Source: Gymnothorax reevesii (Eukaryota; Chordata; Actinopteri; Anguilliformes; Muraenidae). Taken from it: 64,000 bases of DNA. A program made the translations under genes and the position numbers. Below the pieces are notes generated by a model. It saw nothing but the letters and a program-made list of their open reading frames with translations. It had not been told where the DNA came from and did no database searches. Positions 34,611-46,758 of this stretch are shown here, in pieces (position 1 is the stretch's first letter; each line of letters opens with the position of its first letter). The stretch spans positions 77,526,001 through 77,590,000 of the forward strand of contig CM056574.1 in assembly GCA_029721435.1 (NCBI GenBank), given 5' to 3'.

Positions 34611-36430
34611 CTTAGTTGGTGGCCTAGCAGCAAAGCTGCGAAGGCAACCATTGTGTTTGTACCTTTTCTTCTTCTTATTATTATTATTATTATTGGTGGC
34701 CTAGCAGCGAAGCTGCAAAGGCAACCATTGTGTTTCTACCTTTTCTTATTATTATTATTATTATTATTATTATGCTTCCACTTTGTTCTGCTATTGAAGT
34801 CGATGGCAGCCCCAAAAACCGTAGCCGGGAAAATTTTAACAATTTGGCAAACTTCAAAAAAGGTAGATTGCCCTGCGCAGCTCAGAGCTTCACATTGGTG
34901 CCAGTGGAGTCAGGAAGGAAGTCCATAACTAAGAAAAGTTCCCACTGCATACAAAGTGGTAGCTAAAATGTAATTTATTAGTAAAAAGTTGGCAACGCCA
35001 ACAGGCCACACAGGCTTCATCAGGCTCAAAAGTCAGTCCGTATCAGGCTGGTTTTCAAGGTTGCTTCTGCAATTACTAATAAAGTACACCTTTTTACTAA
35101 TAAATTACATTTAAGTTACCACTTTGTGTGCAGTGGGAACTTTTCTTAATTTGGCAAACTTGTTCAGGACAGTCCCTTGATCACTCACACCAATTTTCAT
35201 GCCCCTTGCTAACAAGCTCTTGTGCCACCAACAGGTCAAATTTTGACATACATTTACCTTCATAACTTCTGACCCGTTCATCCGATTTACACAAGTGAAG
35301 TACTGTTGGAATCCTTGGGCCAAGTCAAGTTCAACGCACCTTGTGAGGTTATTTTTTGCCATACAAGATTTTCTGCCATTTTGAATTTTAGCAAAAAGCT
35401 TTAAAAAGTTTCAACGGGCACAAATTTTGTCCAATTTGAGCAAAATGTGGTTCATAGAATCTGCAGACCGAGCCGCACATATGGTACAAAATGCCATTTC
35501 AATCATCAAAACTATTTTCCCGTAACAGCCAATGAAATTTAGCAGCGAAGCCGCCAAACAGGAAGTGAGGCCATATTTCAGCAACGCTGGGACATATCAA
35601 CCCCAAACTTAGTTGAAGGTCTCAGTACCTGCACGTGGGGAGGCACAAAAAAGGTCTGTGATGTTTAACTTCTAGGCGGCGCTATAAATAGCAAAAACAT
35701 GTTTTAGCTGATATCTATTGATCTCTTTGGTCTAAAGCCTGAATTCCAGTGTCTCCTGATGCTGTTGGACATCCCTAGGCAGATCCTGGAAGATTGAGTA
35801 TGTTAGCATTGGAATTTGGCGGCCAGTTTGAAATTTGTCCGAAATGCGTTTAAATTTACAGAAATGACAAGCTTTATCCGATCATTACGAAGCTTGGCTC
35901 ACATGATCTCCAGAGCAAGCCTGAGAAGTCCATTGAGTTTGGTGCCTCAAATCCAAACCGTTTGGCGGTAACAGCCAGTCGAAAACAAGAAAAAGCTGCC
36001 AAACAGGAAGTAGGCCCATATCTCAGCAATGCTTTGGTGTATCAACACAAAACTTGGTATAAGGACATAAAACACTATCTGGAGAAGACCTATTTAATTT
36101 GGTGACCTTTCACCCCTGGCAAATATTCAAGTCGTGGGAAGTGAAGTCATATCTTAGCAACACTTTCAAATAACCAAACCAAACTGATCAGTTCAACTCA
36201 GGACCTCATCTCTATATTGGCTCATGAAGCTGTTGGTCATTAATCTTCAAAACCAATCAAAATTGATTGTGAATCTGTAAAACAGGAAACAGGCACATAA
36301 CTCTGTTGATTAGTGGTGATTTAATCTTAAATTTCTCAACTGTGCAAGCAGTGATGTATCTGACAGTTCAACAATGTTACCATGGTCACCCGGGCTGACC
36401 TGCTACGCTGCTAGGTCCATTGCTGCTTGC
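34611..36430. repeat. Non-autonomous fish repeat with (TTA)n and nested MITE
   Basis: Starts with two tandem copies of 'GGTGGCCTAGCAGC..AGCTGC' (34619 and 34696), each followed by 'AAGGCAACCATTGTGTTT' and a (TTA)n tract. It ends near 36430 with 'CTACGCTGCTAGGTCC', which complements the start, so the ends form a loose inverted repeat. The interior has reiterated phrases ('aaacaggaagt..gcccatat', 'atctcagcaa') at about 35559 and 36001. No coding sequence. Confidence 0.55.
34930..35148. mobile_element. Palindromic MITE with ~60-bp inverted repeats
   Basis: Left TAAGAAAAGTTCCCACTGC (34930-34948) and right GCAGTGGGAACTTTTCTTA (35130-35148) are perfect complements. The symmetry extends inward through 'AAAGTGGTAGCTAAAATGTA' and its near complement, about 60 bp per arm. 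Outermost TA dinucleotides fit a TA-target (Tc1/mariner-type) MITE. Total about 219 bp, inside the larger repeat. Confidence 0.8.
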
Positions 36431-36449
36431 AGTTATATTTCGTAATTAT

Positions 36450-37150
36450 TTTCCTTTATTGACATGTTTTTCAATTATTGTAATTGGCAACTGAAGACAG
36501 TTTTCCTCCATATGAGATCTAACAGTGATGAAATCACGGGCTAAATTCAGTCCAGAAAAATAATTTCCTTAATAATAGGCCAGTGCTTTGCGTTGAATTT
36601 GTCTGCGTTCTAATGAAATATTGCCTTTCACTCTCGGTATTGCTCGCGTTGATAATAAAAAAAGTGGCACTTGGCAGTTAAATAGGCTATAAAAAGCATG
36701 CCGCTGAAACTATTTGCGTGAGAGTCCACAGGTATGCAATTTTGAATTATGTTGATTTAAATACAGCAAATACGCATCCAGATGAATGATTGTCGTCTTA
36801 CCTAATTGAGGAGAACCAGCAGCACCTGTTTAGTGTGGAGTTCTCTCGGAGTGAACCTCTTGTTAATTATGAAAATGAGTGAGAACAGGTCAGGACTAAT
36901 TATTTTTGTAAACGGATTTTTTTACGCACCCCAATTCTCATTTCTGGCTCTGGCACTGTGAATAGCCCATGATTTCATTGCTGTTAGATCAGATATAGAG
37001 AGAAACCATGTCTTCAGTTGCCAATTACGATAATTGGAAAATGCGTGAAAAGGAAAATGATTGAGAACTAGCCAGGACTAATTGTTGTCATAAAGGGACG
37101 TGTCTGTGACACCCCACCCCCTCCCAATTCCCAGTTCCAGCTCCACCAAA
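36450..37150. repeat. Inverted plus direct repeat block
   Basis: Left arm 36471-36545 ('CAATTATTGTAATTGGCAAC', 'AGATCTAACAGTGATGAAAT') is matched by the complement at about 36960-37040. In addition 'GTCAGGACTAATTATT' (36889) recurs directly as 'GCCAGGACTAATTGTT' (37070). The block looks like a DNA element with long arms, or two overlapping copies. Non-coding. Confidence 0.55.
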
Positions 37151-38192
37151 TCTGTCCTTGTCTGAGAGAATTGACTTGTGACCACAATTATTTTATGAAT
37201 ATTGTTTTTGCGGTTGCTTTTTTATTGTCATTTGTTGTTGTAATTTTTAACATAGTTTCCTTAACCACCTAATTGTTTCAAATGAATTTTTATGGCTTTG
37301 CCTCCAGCATAGCTGCAATTCAAGCCCCAACTATTTGGCCCCCTTGACTCTCTGTAGTCATGTTTGGCTTTAGAGACTTACCTTATATATTGCTGCCAGT
37401 TTAACCTCTTTTAAGCAGATATGCTGCAAACAAACATTCAAAGCCGCCGGACTGACCATTTTTTATCCTTTTGCAATAATATATTTAAAAATGTTCATGC
37501 TTAAAACCACTTTTCAGCAGTCTTTCCAACATTTTGTTCCCCCCGTGCATCCACATGGACTGTACCTTGAAGGAACCGCAGCTCCTTAAAACTATGCCAC
37601 TGTCTGACCTCATTCTATGTATGAAGTATCATATGAGCTAGAGGGACAGGAGGCAGGAAGTATTCTTGCTAAAACATAATGCATTTGAGCTGCTAATGTA
37701 CAGGCTGATGAACGGCATCAGGATTGTGTGCTGTGTTGGGCCTTGCTGCACTTGTGCGTAATGTGGCAGCCTTTTGGAAGACACATTTTCTACTCCTTAC
37801 TGACCAGGCCTGACTAACACCTCTGATTAGCCATCAGAGAGCAGCGAGCTTCAGCTTGATCTGCAGGCTCGCTGGTGCACTTACAGCTGTGGCCATCGCG
37901 TTCATATTGCGTTGGACTTCTCAGGTTCCCAAAACTCGGTCCGGATCCGGGGGTCGCACTGTTGCCAAGCAACAGAGGGGCACAGCTGACCTTATCTGCA
38001 CAGTCATAAAAATGTATGAAGTCCCATCAGCCCCTCTGCTTCGCTCCTATAGCCGCAATAACAGTCATGTAGCTATGAAAATGCACATGGGCTGCGTCAT
38101 TCCCGACACATGGAGAACGTGCCTGAGGGAGAGAGAGAGAGGAAGAGAGTGAAGGGAGTGAAAGAAAGAGCAGGAGTGAGAGAGAAAAACAC
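37151..38192. other. No recognisable gene
   Basis: Unique-looking sequence. A plus-strand ORF of 98 codons at 37856-38152 has no motif and runs into a GA-rich tract (38130-38165). I do not call it. Confidence 0.35.
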
Positions 38193-38715
38193 AATTGAAT
38201 CCTTGAGTTTCCAAAGGGCCCAACTCCAAGGAACTCTCTTTTACAAGAAAGGGAAAAATTTTTTATTTTTTTGCCCATATGTTACGACCCATATATTTTT
38301 AGTTCATTTCTCTACAAGAGAGAGTCATTGGGATACTTTTGACTGAAATTACAAGAAAGTTCCCCTTGTTAGCCCGCTTGGCCAAAAAGCCCAAGGGGCT
38401 TATGCTGAGCTCCGGGTCTTTAGTGGTGGTCTGTCATGCGTGCATGCATGAGTAAATTTTTAGCTTGTCTGTGCTTTAGTGTCTTCAGTTTTTGACAGAT
38501 CCTATTCATAATTTATATGTTTATATATGGTCATAAGGCCTAGACCAAGTTCGATTTTGAGCCCAATCAGACAGTTACTTTGGCCAGTAGGGGGCCTTCC
38601 ATTTTGGCCATGTTTGGCCTAGCGGGCACAGTGGCTTTGCCACTATTTTTGTTATAAGATATACAGAACTCTAATACATTGGAGTTGGGCCTTTTGGAAA
38701 CTCAGTGATTCAATT
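38193..38715. mobile_element. MITE-like element with ~36-bp TIRs
   Basis: Left end 'AATTGAATCCTTGAGTTTCC' and 'AAGGGCCCAACTCCAA' (38193-38229) is matched by the complement of 'TTGGAGTTGGGCCTTTTGG' and 'AAACTCAGTGATTCAATT' (38679-38714). About 520 bp, no ORF. Target duplication not determined. Confidence 0.7.
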
Positions 38716-39900
38716 TAAAAGGAGAGACTCAAAACATGGGAGAGCTCTCATCCTACTCATACTGAGACTGACCAGTCAACCTTGCCATTCAGTTTTGTTC
38801 ACAGACACCACTTACATCACCCTCATGGTTCAATTTTAGGCTTTACACAAACTGTCAGTCATCTTCCTAGTTTGAGAATTCATTGCCTTCAGAAATTATC
38901 GTTAATCTTTAAAGATAGTGAAATATGGAAGTACCCTTCTTGGTCTTATTTAATAGAAACCAGCTCCCAAGCCAATTTCCAGTTTTTCAGTTTGAGACCA
39001 CATTACAGTCTCTTCCTCTGCCCAATTGCTTAGGAAAACCTCCCAAGCCTTCAGTGGTCTCCAGGGGGTGGAATTGGGTTCCTGCTAAACTTTCTGGACC
39101 TGCCTTGTGACAGTTTTGCTCTGGCAAGCGTGATCTCCATCTGGAATTCTGCCCCTGGACACCAGTGGCAGGGCGCAGACACGCCCCTTACCTAAGCTCA
39201 TTACCACCTGAACTGAACCGTTTTCATTCTACTCTGGGCTCTGTCCCTCTCTGTCAGTACCACATTCATGCAAGTAAACCCTGCTTTTGATAGCCCTCTC
39301 CCTTGGAATCTGGTTCTTTGACTGGATCATGACAGTTTGGAGTTGGTCAGGGGTGGCCAGTCTTATCTGGAAAGAACCAAATGACAGTGGACTGTGCTGG
39401 TTTTGGTATAACACAGCGCTACGACATACGATTCACCCCAAGGTTCATTGGTGCTTGTAGCGTTTTGTGCATAAAACCCTTACACACTGGTTGATGTAAG
39501 AGGTGTCAATGCCGAAAAGTGAAATCCAAGGCTGATAGTTGTTCATAGTGGTGAACAGCCCCAGCACCAAGGGCAGCAGTGCACCTCTGAACAAAGACCA
39601 TTCAAAGGAAACATAGTCATATTGTACACCCACTTAACAGGATGTAACTCTGTTAAAAGCTTATGATCATCATTTTTACTGATACAATTTCAATACCAAG
39701 CAACTAAAAGAGCACATGGCAGACATGCAAATGGCGCATACATTGCATATGTAGCTCTAGAAAATATGTAACTTCATTCACACTGCACAAGCAATATTCC
39801 ACAACTAAAATTCACTGCATTAGCAGCTGAAAAGGAGAAAAAATAAACTGCATTCCAAACAGCCATAACCATATTCCTTACCATGGCTGCTTGAGGTCAC
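38716..39900. other. Unassigned; possible solo LTR at 39.11-39.33 kb
   Basis: 'TGTGACAG' near 39107 and 'GGATCATGACA' ending near 39331, followed by 'TTTGGAGTTGGTC', resemble LTR edges followed by a primer-site-like TGG. A G-rich run 'CCAGGGGGTGGAATTGGG' precedes at 39061. Without a second LTR or a target duplication this is only a suspicion. No coding motif. Confidence 0.25.
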
Positions 39901-40041
39901 TCTCATGGTCACTGAAGGAGTAACAACTCTGAGCAGCGACTGCGCGCAATACAGGAATACAACAGCAGAGTCGGGAGAAAAGTTGAGTGATAAACTTTCT
40001 CACAATCTCTGTAATAAAGCCCTTTTCTCGGAGCTAAGAAT

Positions 40042-40773
40042 ATGGGTAAGCCAGGGGGAAGCAAAGAAACCGAGAAATCAGGCTCATTGGATCCCTCAGC
40101 AGTCATGGAGACTCTCGCTGATTTGAGAAATGAAGTGAGGGAGTGGAGGGACAGCATGAGAGAGCAGGTGGACCGGCTTCTGGAGGAAAACCGTGATCTC
40201 AAAAAGGAGATCGCCAAGAAAGACACGGAGATTAAATCTTTAGCAAGCAATCTGGAGGAGCGGGAACTACAAGAGAAATGTAATGATGTAATCCTGACCG
40301 GGCTCAAAATCAAACCCAGGAGTTATGCCAGGGCAGCAGCGAGTGCTGATGAGTCAGATGAGCAGGATAATAAATCCGTGGAACTGCAGGTAATGGAATT
40401 CCTACTGTCCAAAAATATTTCTCTGGACCAAAACAATGTGGATTCATGTTATCTGCTACCAAAAAGGAATGTAAGCGGAGGCCGGAATGCAACGCGGGCC
40501 GTGTTGCTTCGACTTACAAGTAAAAAGCACAAGATTTCTCTGTTGAAGCAAGGGAAAAATCTCAAAGGATCCAATGTATTCATGAATGAAAACCTCACCA
40601 AGCATAATGCAACACTCGCATTTAAAGCTCGTCAACTAAAGAAAGAGGGTAAGATACACAGCACCTGGTCGACAAACTGCAGAATTTTTATCAAACCAAA
40701 TGGATCTTCACAGGAAACCACCAGACTGGTGCTGATCAAGATGATGCGGGATTTGGAGAAGTTCGACCACTGA
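40042..40773 (+). CDS. LINE ORF1 protein, coiled coil + FP25-like domain
   Basis: 243 aa, uninterrupted, ATG with A at -3 and G at +4. Residues ~20-85 form a charged heptad-rich coiled coil ('METLADLRNEVREWRDSM', 'LLEENRDLKKEIAKKD'). Residues ~85-243 resemble the FP25-like (Baculo_FP) domain of many CR1/Jockey ORF1 proteins ('VILTGLKI', 'NVFMNENLTKHNATLAFKA', 'NCRIFIKPNGSS'). ORF1 proteins bind the element RNA and help form the RNP with ORF2. The stop is 18 bases before the ORF2 ATG. It is the best preserved ORF of this LINE. Confidence 0.85.
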   Translation: MGKPGGSKETEKSGSLDPSAVMETLADLRNEVREWRDSMREQVDRLLEENRDLKKEIAKKDTEIKSLASNLEERELQEKCNDVILTGLKIKPRSYARAAASADESDEQDNKSVELQVMEFLLSKNISLDQNNVDSCYLLPKRNVSGGRNATRAVLLRLTSKKHKISLLKQGKNLKGSNVFMNENLTKHNATLAFKARQLKKEGKIHSTWSTNCRIFIKPNGSSQETTRLVLIKMMRDLEKFDH

Positions 40774-40791
40774 CGTCCTTGACAGACATTC

Positions 40792-43555
40792 ATGAGTAGT
40801 TATCAACCTACAGAAATAAATTTTTCGGTAAATGGATTTTTGACAGGAAGTCACCATTCTTCAGGAGTAGACCCAAATGAAGAACCCGATCCGGATAACC
40901 ATTTTTTCTACAACGAGACTAACACATGCGGATACTTTATTGTGGACAAATTTAACAAGGAGTCTATATTCCAACTTCGATCAAATGAAGGAATACCTTC
41001 AGTCATTTGCTAACTCGTTTATCATCATCGCCTTATCGGAAACTTGGATTAAAGAAGAAAAGGACAAGGACTTTTACATGGAGGGTTACAACTTCGTGTG
41101 TAAGAATAGGCTAAATAAAGCAGGTGGGGGAATTGGCCTATTTATTGATGAGGCCATAAACTTCCAGGTACTAGAATGCAAATCATATGTTTTGGAAAAT
41201 GTTATGGAATGCCTTACAATTGAGATTCCCAGATTGAAAGGTAAAAATACTGTTATTTGTTGTGTGTACAGAGCACCGGATTCGCAAATTGATGTTTTCA
41301 GCAAATGTATGGGTGAACTACTCAATGATACAAGCCATAAAATATTTTTATGTGTGGGGACTTCAATGTTGACTTGATAAATCCAAATAACAGCTCTATG
41401 ATAGAGGATTATATTAACACCAAGCCATGGGTATGCAACCATTAATTACAAAACCAAGCAGAGTTACTAGGCATAGTGCCACTTTGATAGATAATATTTA
41501 TACTAATGTACTAGATTCTGATATATGATGCAGCATCATGATAAATTACATTAACGATCATCTGCCAGTCTTTGCTATTTGTGACTGTAAGGTAGATATA
41601 AAAGATACGGCTAGATCGAAAATCCTGGAATATACAGAAATCAGAAATAAAAGTGAAAAAAGGCTAAAGGAACTAGAATTAGATATGTTGAATCAAAAAT
41701 GGGACATTGTACTAGCAGAAAACGATCCAAATAGAGCATATGAGGCTTTCCTATGGACTGTGAATTCTCTGTATAATACCCACTGTTTAGTCAAAACAAT
41801 CAATAATCTGAAGCAAAACAAAGAGAGAAGACCTTGGGTTTCAAAAACACTGGCTAATGCCTGTAAGAAAAAAAATACTTTGTATAAGCAGTTCCTGAGA
41901 GAAAGAACTGAGAAAGCAGAAGTAAGGTATAAAACTTACAGAAACAAAATTACACGCTTGTTAAGGAAGCATAAAAAAGAGTATTATGAAAAGTTTCCAT
42001 TAGGAAATAAACATTACACCAGAAATCTTTGGAATATATAATATAATATATATAAAAAGGAATGTCTCTGGGAGGGCTCCGAAGAGGGAGTACCCTGCCT
42101 TCTTTAATATTCATGGAAAACAGGTAGAGAACATGGAATTAGTCGTGGAACATTTTAATAGTTACTTTGTGAATGTTGGGCCAGAACTAGCAAAGGGTAT
42201 TGAACCCTCACACCTAAGATGGGACTACCTTGATAAGGATGAGGAAGTACAAGACACAATGACATTAACTTCTGTTACTGAATCCGAAATTAGATCAATT
42301 CTGAATAATTGTACAGCTAAGACATCTGTTGACGTAAACCAATTAGATATGAAATTACTGAAAACACTAACTAACGCAATTCTAACTCCACTTTCGCATA
42401 CATGTAATCTATCCTTCTCCCACAGAGTGTTTCCAGACAAAATGAAGATATCGAAGGTTATCCCTCTCTACAAAAGCGGGGATAAATATGATTTCTCAAA
42501 CTATCTACATGTCTCGATTTTACCTCAATGTTCAAAAATCTTAGAAAAACACTTCAATGATAGATTGGACAACTACATCGATAAACACAAATTACTATGT
42601 GACAGTCAGTATGGGTTCAGGAAAAAGCATTCGACAGCACTAGCCCTAACAGAACTTATTGAGATGATTAAAGATTCACTAGATTCAAAGCTATATTCTA
42701 CAGGTATATTTATTGATCTGAAGAAAGCATTCAACACTATAAATAATGATATATTGATCGAAAAACTGTATAAATATGGAATAAGAGGGACCGCATTAAA
42801 ATGGATCAAAAATTATTTAACAAATAGAACGCAGTTTGTGCAGATGGGCAATAATAAATCAAATTACCTGGACATTACCTGTGGAATTCCTCAGGGCTCG
42901 GTCATAGGTCCCAAGCTGTTCATAATCTACATGAATGACATTGTTAAGGTATCCGATATCCTAAAATTTATTTTATTCGCTGATGACACGACTATTTTTT
43001 GCTCTGATGTTGATCTCAAACAATTAGTTAAATTGGCTAATAATGAAATGTCTAAACTTCACACGTGGTTTAATGTAAACAAATTATCACTAAATCTTAC
43101 AAAGACCAAATTTATGATATTTGGGGAAAAAAGGCCGAAAGGACGACAAAGACTTAAAAGTAAATGGTATCAGCATTGAAAAGGTAAACGAATATAAAGT
43201 CTTGGGAGTTATGATAGATAATCTCTTAAGCTGGAAACCGCATGTAAATTTAGTTCAAAGAAAGTTAGCTAAAAGTGTGTGTATTCTTTGGAAAATGCAG
43301 AAACTAAACCTAAAGTTTCTTAAAATAATCTATTCAGTCCTCATAGCACCCCACTTACATTACTGTGCTGAAGTAAGGGGTCATACTTACAAAAATACAA
43401 TAGAACCTTTATTTAAACTTCAAAAAAAGGCCCTTAGAATTATTCATTGCGTTCCGTATGGAACTCATACAAATGATTTGTTTATTAAGGCAAAGCTTCT
43501 TAAATTACAGGATATAGTAAAATTCAACTCCTTGCAACTTGTCTACTGAGGATAT
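40792..43555 (+). pseudogene. LINE ORF2: endonuclease and reverse transcriptase (5' part)
   Basis: ATG at 40792. Endonuclease pieces: 'SFIIIALSETWIKEE' near 41010-41060, 'GGGIGLFIDEAINF', 'ICCVYRAPDSQ', the 'GDFNVDL' box at about 41356, and 'DHLPVFAICD' at 41556 (catalytic H). RT core 42133-43115 is open: 'QYGFRKKHSTALAL', 'IFIDLKKAFNTIN' (motif A), 'CGIPQGSVIGPKLF' (motif B), 'FILFADDTTIF' (motif C). Frameshifts occur near 40985, 41350, 41430, 42040 and 43125, and a TGA at 43547-43549. The segment ends at the Ty3 insertion. ORF2 would nick the target and prime reverse transcription. Confidence 0.88.
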
Positions 43556-44059
43556 TGTTATGGCCCCAATTTGTTATTACAATTTACAACACAACAGCTA
43601 AACAGCAAGGGATGACAGAAACAGTTTTAAAAAACTTGAACACATTTAATTAACAGACAAAGACTAATACTAACCTACAACTAATAACCAAGATTGATTA
43701 ACAACAAAACAACAGAAATATTTACAGTCCCTTGTTTGTTGGGGTGGCTTGGTGATGTCCTGGGTAAGGAAAATGCTCAAACACAGGCAAAAATCCACTA
43801 AAGAAACTTCACAGGTCTTGAACAGAATGACAAGTCTGGTCACATGTATCCTTCTTCTTACAATTTCTCCTACTACTACTGTCTCAATTCTTTTCCTTAT
43901 ATACTCTTTTGCAGACCCCACCCACATTTAGACCTCTTTTTTTAAATTTTCGGGGACTTTCCCCAGACATGCCTAGGACATGTCTAAACATAACTCCAGT
44001 CTGGGCTTAACAAAAAAAAAGGTAAATACTGCCATCTAGTGGCCTGTATTCTCATTACA
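43556..44059 (-). repeat. 3' LTR of Gmr1-like copy A
   Basis: On the plus strand begins TGTTATGG and ends CATTACA. The TATA box TATATAAGG (complement near 43893-43901) is shared with the other LTR. Immediately inside is 'cctccattccaaaa', the complement of the polypurine tract TTTTGGAATGGAGG. Confidence 0.92.
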
Positions 44060-44198
44060 CCTCCATTCCAAAAGGGAAAAATTGTGACTTACAAAGGCAA
44101 AATTTTTCTTTCAATTAAAAAAAAATGGTTTAGTAGACACTTGTGTAAACATATATACATATAATACAATATGCTCATAACGTGATATATACGCATAT

Positions 44199-45431
44199 TC
44201 AAACACGGGATAAGCAATCAGCAATCACATTGTCAGTACCCTTTACATGCTTAATTTTCAAGTCAAACTCCTGTAAAATCAAACTCGAATTCAACAATCT
44301 CCGATTCTTGTTTTTCATCTTACTCAAAAACATTAACGGATTGTGGTCAGTGTACACAATCATTGGCTTTTGTCCTGTACAAACATAAACCTCAAAGTGT
44401 TGTAAAGAAAGGACCAGAGCCAACAGTTCCTTCTCTACTGTGGAATAGTTCCTTTGGTGGCGATTGAACTTCCTGGAGAAGTATGCCACGGGATGCTCAA
44501 TGTCATCAGAGTCACTTCTCTGTAGGAGCACAGATCCACAAGCTTGGTCGCTAGCATCGACCGCGATGGAGAACGGTTTGTTGAAGTCAGGAGATTTGAG
44601 CACGGGGAAGTGACACAGCAGAGACTTCAGGCGATCGAAGGCTCTCTGGCATGCATCATCCCAAGTGAACTTTACGCCTTTCTTCAGTTGGTTAGTTAGA
44701 CTGAGAGCAATCTCAGCAAAGTTCTTGCAGAACTTGCGGTAGTACCCGATCATTCCAAGGAAGCGGCGCAAAGCTTTTTTGTTGTCAGGAACTGGAAAGT
44801 CCATGATGGCTTGGACTTTAGCATTTATTGGTGCCACCTTACCCTGGCCTATGACGTAGCCAAGATAGGTGACAGTAAAACAACCAAAGTCACTCTTGTT
44901 CAGGTTAACAGTCAGGTTAGCCTGGGTCAGGCGCTGGATCAACGTCTCTACATCTTTTAGATGTTCTTCCCAGGAGTCACTCCATGTGATCAGGTCATCG
45001 ATGTATGCACCCGTGTGTGGCAATCCGGCGATTGTAGGCTGCATCATCCTTTGGAATGTGGCTGGGGCATTTTTCATGCCAAAGGTTAGGACTTCATACT
45101 GGTACAATCCAGATGGTGTGGCAAAAGCAGAGATGCTCTTGGCCCTCTCAGTTAAAGGCACACACCAATAACCCTTCAATAAATCAATCTTGGTCAGAAA
45201 CTTTACTTGCCCTACTCTATTGACACAATCATCAATCCTAGGTATTGGAAACACATCAGTTCTAGTTACAGCATTGACTTTGCGATAATCTGTACAGAAT
45301 CTAGTACTTCCATCAGGTTTTGGATTTAGCACACAGGGTGAACTCCAATCTGAGTTGGAGGGTCTGATAATATCATGTTTTAACATGTACTCAACCTCTT
45401 TCTCAGCAATCTTTCTCTTTTCAGGATTCAT
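44199..45431 (-). CDS. Gmr1-like RT and RNase H
   Basis: A 410-codon open stretch at the 3' end of pol. RT: 'FCTDYRKVNAVTRTDVFPIP', 'LTKIDLLKGYWCVPL' (motif A Asp), 'FGMKNAPATFQRMM', 'AYIDDLITWSDSW' (YIDD, motif C, plus 44992-45008). RNase H: 'IAVDASDQACGSVL' (first Asp), 'VEKELLALVLSL' (Glu), 'VYTDHNPL' (Asp), ending with the typical 'DNVIADCLSR' just before the PPT. No IN follows it, unlike ordinary Ty3. It is open end to end but would be translated only as part of the longer polyprotein, which is broken upstream. Confidence 0.92.
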   Translation of the reverse strand: MNPEKRKIAEKEVEYMLKHDIIRPSNSDWSSPCVLNPKPDGSTRFCTDYRKVNAVTRTDVFPIPRIDDCVNRVGQVKFLTKIDLLKGYWCVPLTERAKSISAFATPSGLYQYEVLTFGMKNAPATFQRMMQPTIAGLPHTGAYIDDLITWSDSWEEHLKDVETLIQRLTQANLTVNLNKSDFGCFTVTYLGYVIGQGKVAPINAKVQAIMDFPVPDNKKALRRFLGMIGYYRKFCKNFAEIALSLTNQLKKGVKFTWDDACQRAFDRLKSLLCHFPVLKSPDFNKPFSIAVDASDQACGSVLLQRSDSDDIEHPVAYFSRKFNRHQRNYSTVEKELLALVLSLQHFEVYVCTGQKPMIVYTDHNPLMFLSKMKNKNRRLLNSSLILQEFDLKIKHVKGTDNVIADCLSRV

Positions 45432-45479
45432 CCGGTACGGATGCTGTTTTTTGGTTTGGCATCACCAACATCTACATTA

Positions 45480-46755
45480 TTATAGGTTATAGAAGGTTAC
45501 AGAAGCTCTTTTTGGAACATCAGGAAACAGATCCTCATATTTCTTGATTAACCTCTCAAACTGATCTCTCTGTGAGGGTTCTAAGTGCTGGAGTTTTACA
45601 TCAAGATTTTGCAACACTTCAGAATTCGACAATTTACATGAAAGAACTTCAGCTTTAATTCTTGGTTCATCATCTTGAAACTCCCCCTCATCTTCACACG
45701 TTTTGACCATTGGAGAATCTGAAGTGACAGCTGCAACCCTAGCATTTCTGTCATGATAAGGCTTCAGCATGTTAATGTGACACAATTGTTTTGGTTTTCT
45801 CCTATCTGGAGTCTTCACAATGTAATTGAGATCATTGAGTTCTGTCAGAATTTCATAAGGACCATGAAATCTAGCCTGCAATGGATTGGACTGCAAGGGA
45901 AACAACACAAGGACCTTGTCTCCTGGTTTAAACTCACGGCTTCTAGCCTTATGACCATACCAAGTTTTCATTTTTCCCTGACTTGATTTCAAGTTCTCTT
46001 TGGCTAGGTCACAAGCTGCACGCAATCTTTCCTTGAACTTGCTAACATAGTCTAACAGACTGATTTGCGGCTCTTCCTCTCGCCATTGTTCACTCAACAA
46101 TAGCAAAGGTCCTCTCACTTCATGACCACACACTAGCTCAAATGGACTGAATCCAGTAGACTCCTGCACTGCTTCTCTAGCTGCAAACAACAGCAAATGA
46201 ACACCTTCATCCCAGTCTTTCTCATGGTCATAACAATAAGTCCTCATCATTGTCTTGAGTGGAATGAAACCGCTCTAAGCCGCCCTGACTTTCTGGATGA
46301 TAGGCACTAGAAAGAATCTGCTTTGCACCTAGTTCATACACAACCTGCTGAAACAAATCAGAAGTGAAATTGCTACCTTGGTCCGACTGAATTTCCTTGG
46401 GAAGGCCAAACAACGTGAAGAACTTTATCAAAGCCTTCGAGATTGCAGTTGCCTTGATGTTACGTAGAGGTATGGCTTCAGGGAATCTGGTTGATGCACA
46501 CATGATTGTCAACAAGTACTGATTTCCAGATCTAGTCTTGGGTAATGGACCAACACAATCAACAATGACCTTAGAGAACGGCTCCCCAAATGCTGGGATA
46601 GGCTGTAATGGAGCTACAGGTGGGTCTAACTGGTGTTTTCCAAATACTTGACAAGTATGACAGGTTTTCCAAAAGTTGGAAACGTCTTTCCGAAGCCCAG
46701 GCCAAAAGAAGTGTTTCATGATCTTATCAACAGTCTTGTTAACACCAAGATGACC
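45480..46755 (-). pseudogene. Gmr1-like integrase
   Basis: Zinc finger H..H..CX2C: 'GGHLGVNKTVDKI', 'CHTCQVFGK'. Core: D in 'KVIVDCVGPL', D in 'EIQSDQGSNF', E in 'GGLERFHST'. The frame shifts at about 46245 and continues as 'MMRTYCYDHEKDW', 'FSPFELVCGHEVRGPLLLL', then the C-terminal GPY/F-type module 'ARFHGPYEILTELNDLNYIV' and 'LCHINMLKPYHD'. A short sequence scramble with stops at 45470-45485 separates it from RT. It integrates element cDNA when intact. Confidence 0.9.
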
Positions 46756-46758
46756 TCC

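Noticed and set aside
39107..39345. Solo LTR with primer site
   Set aside because: Edges look LTR-like but no target duplication or second copy was seen; kept only as a note.
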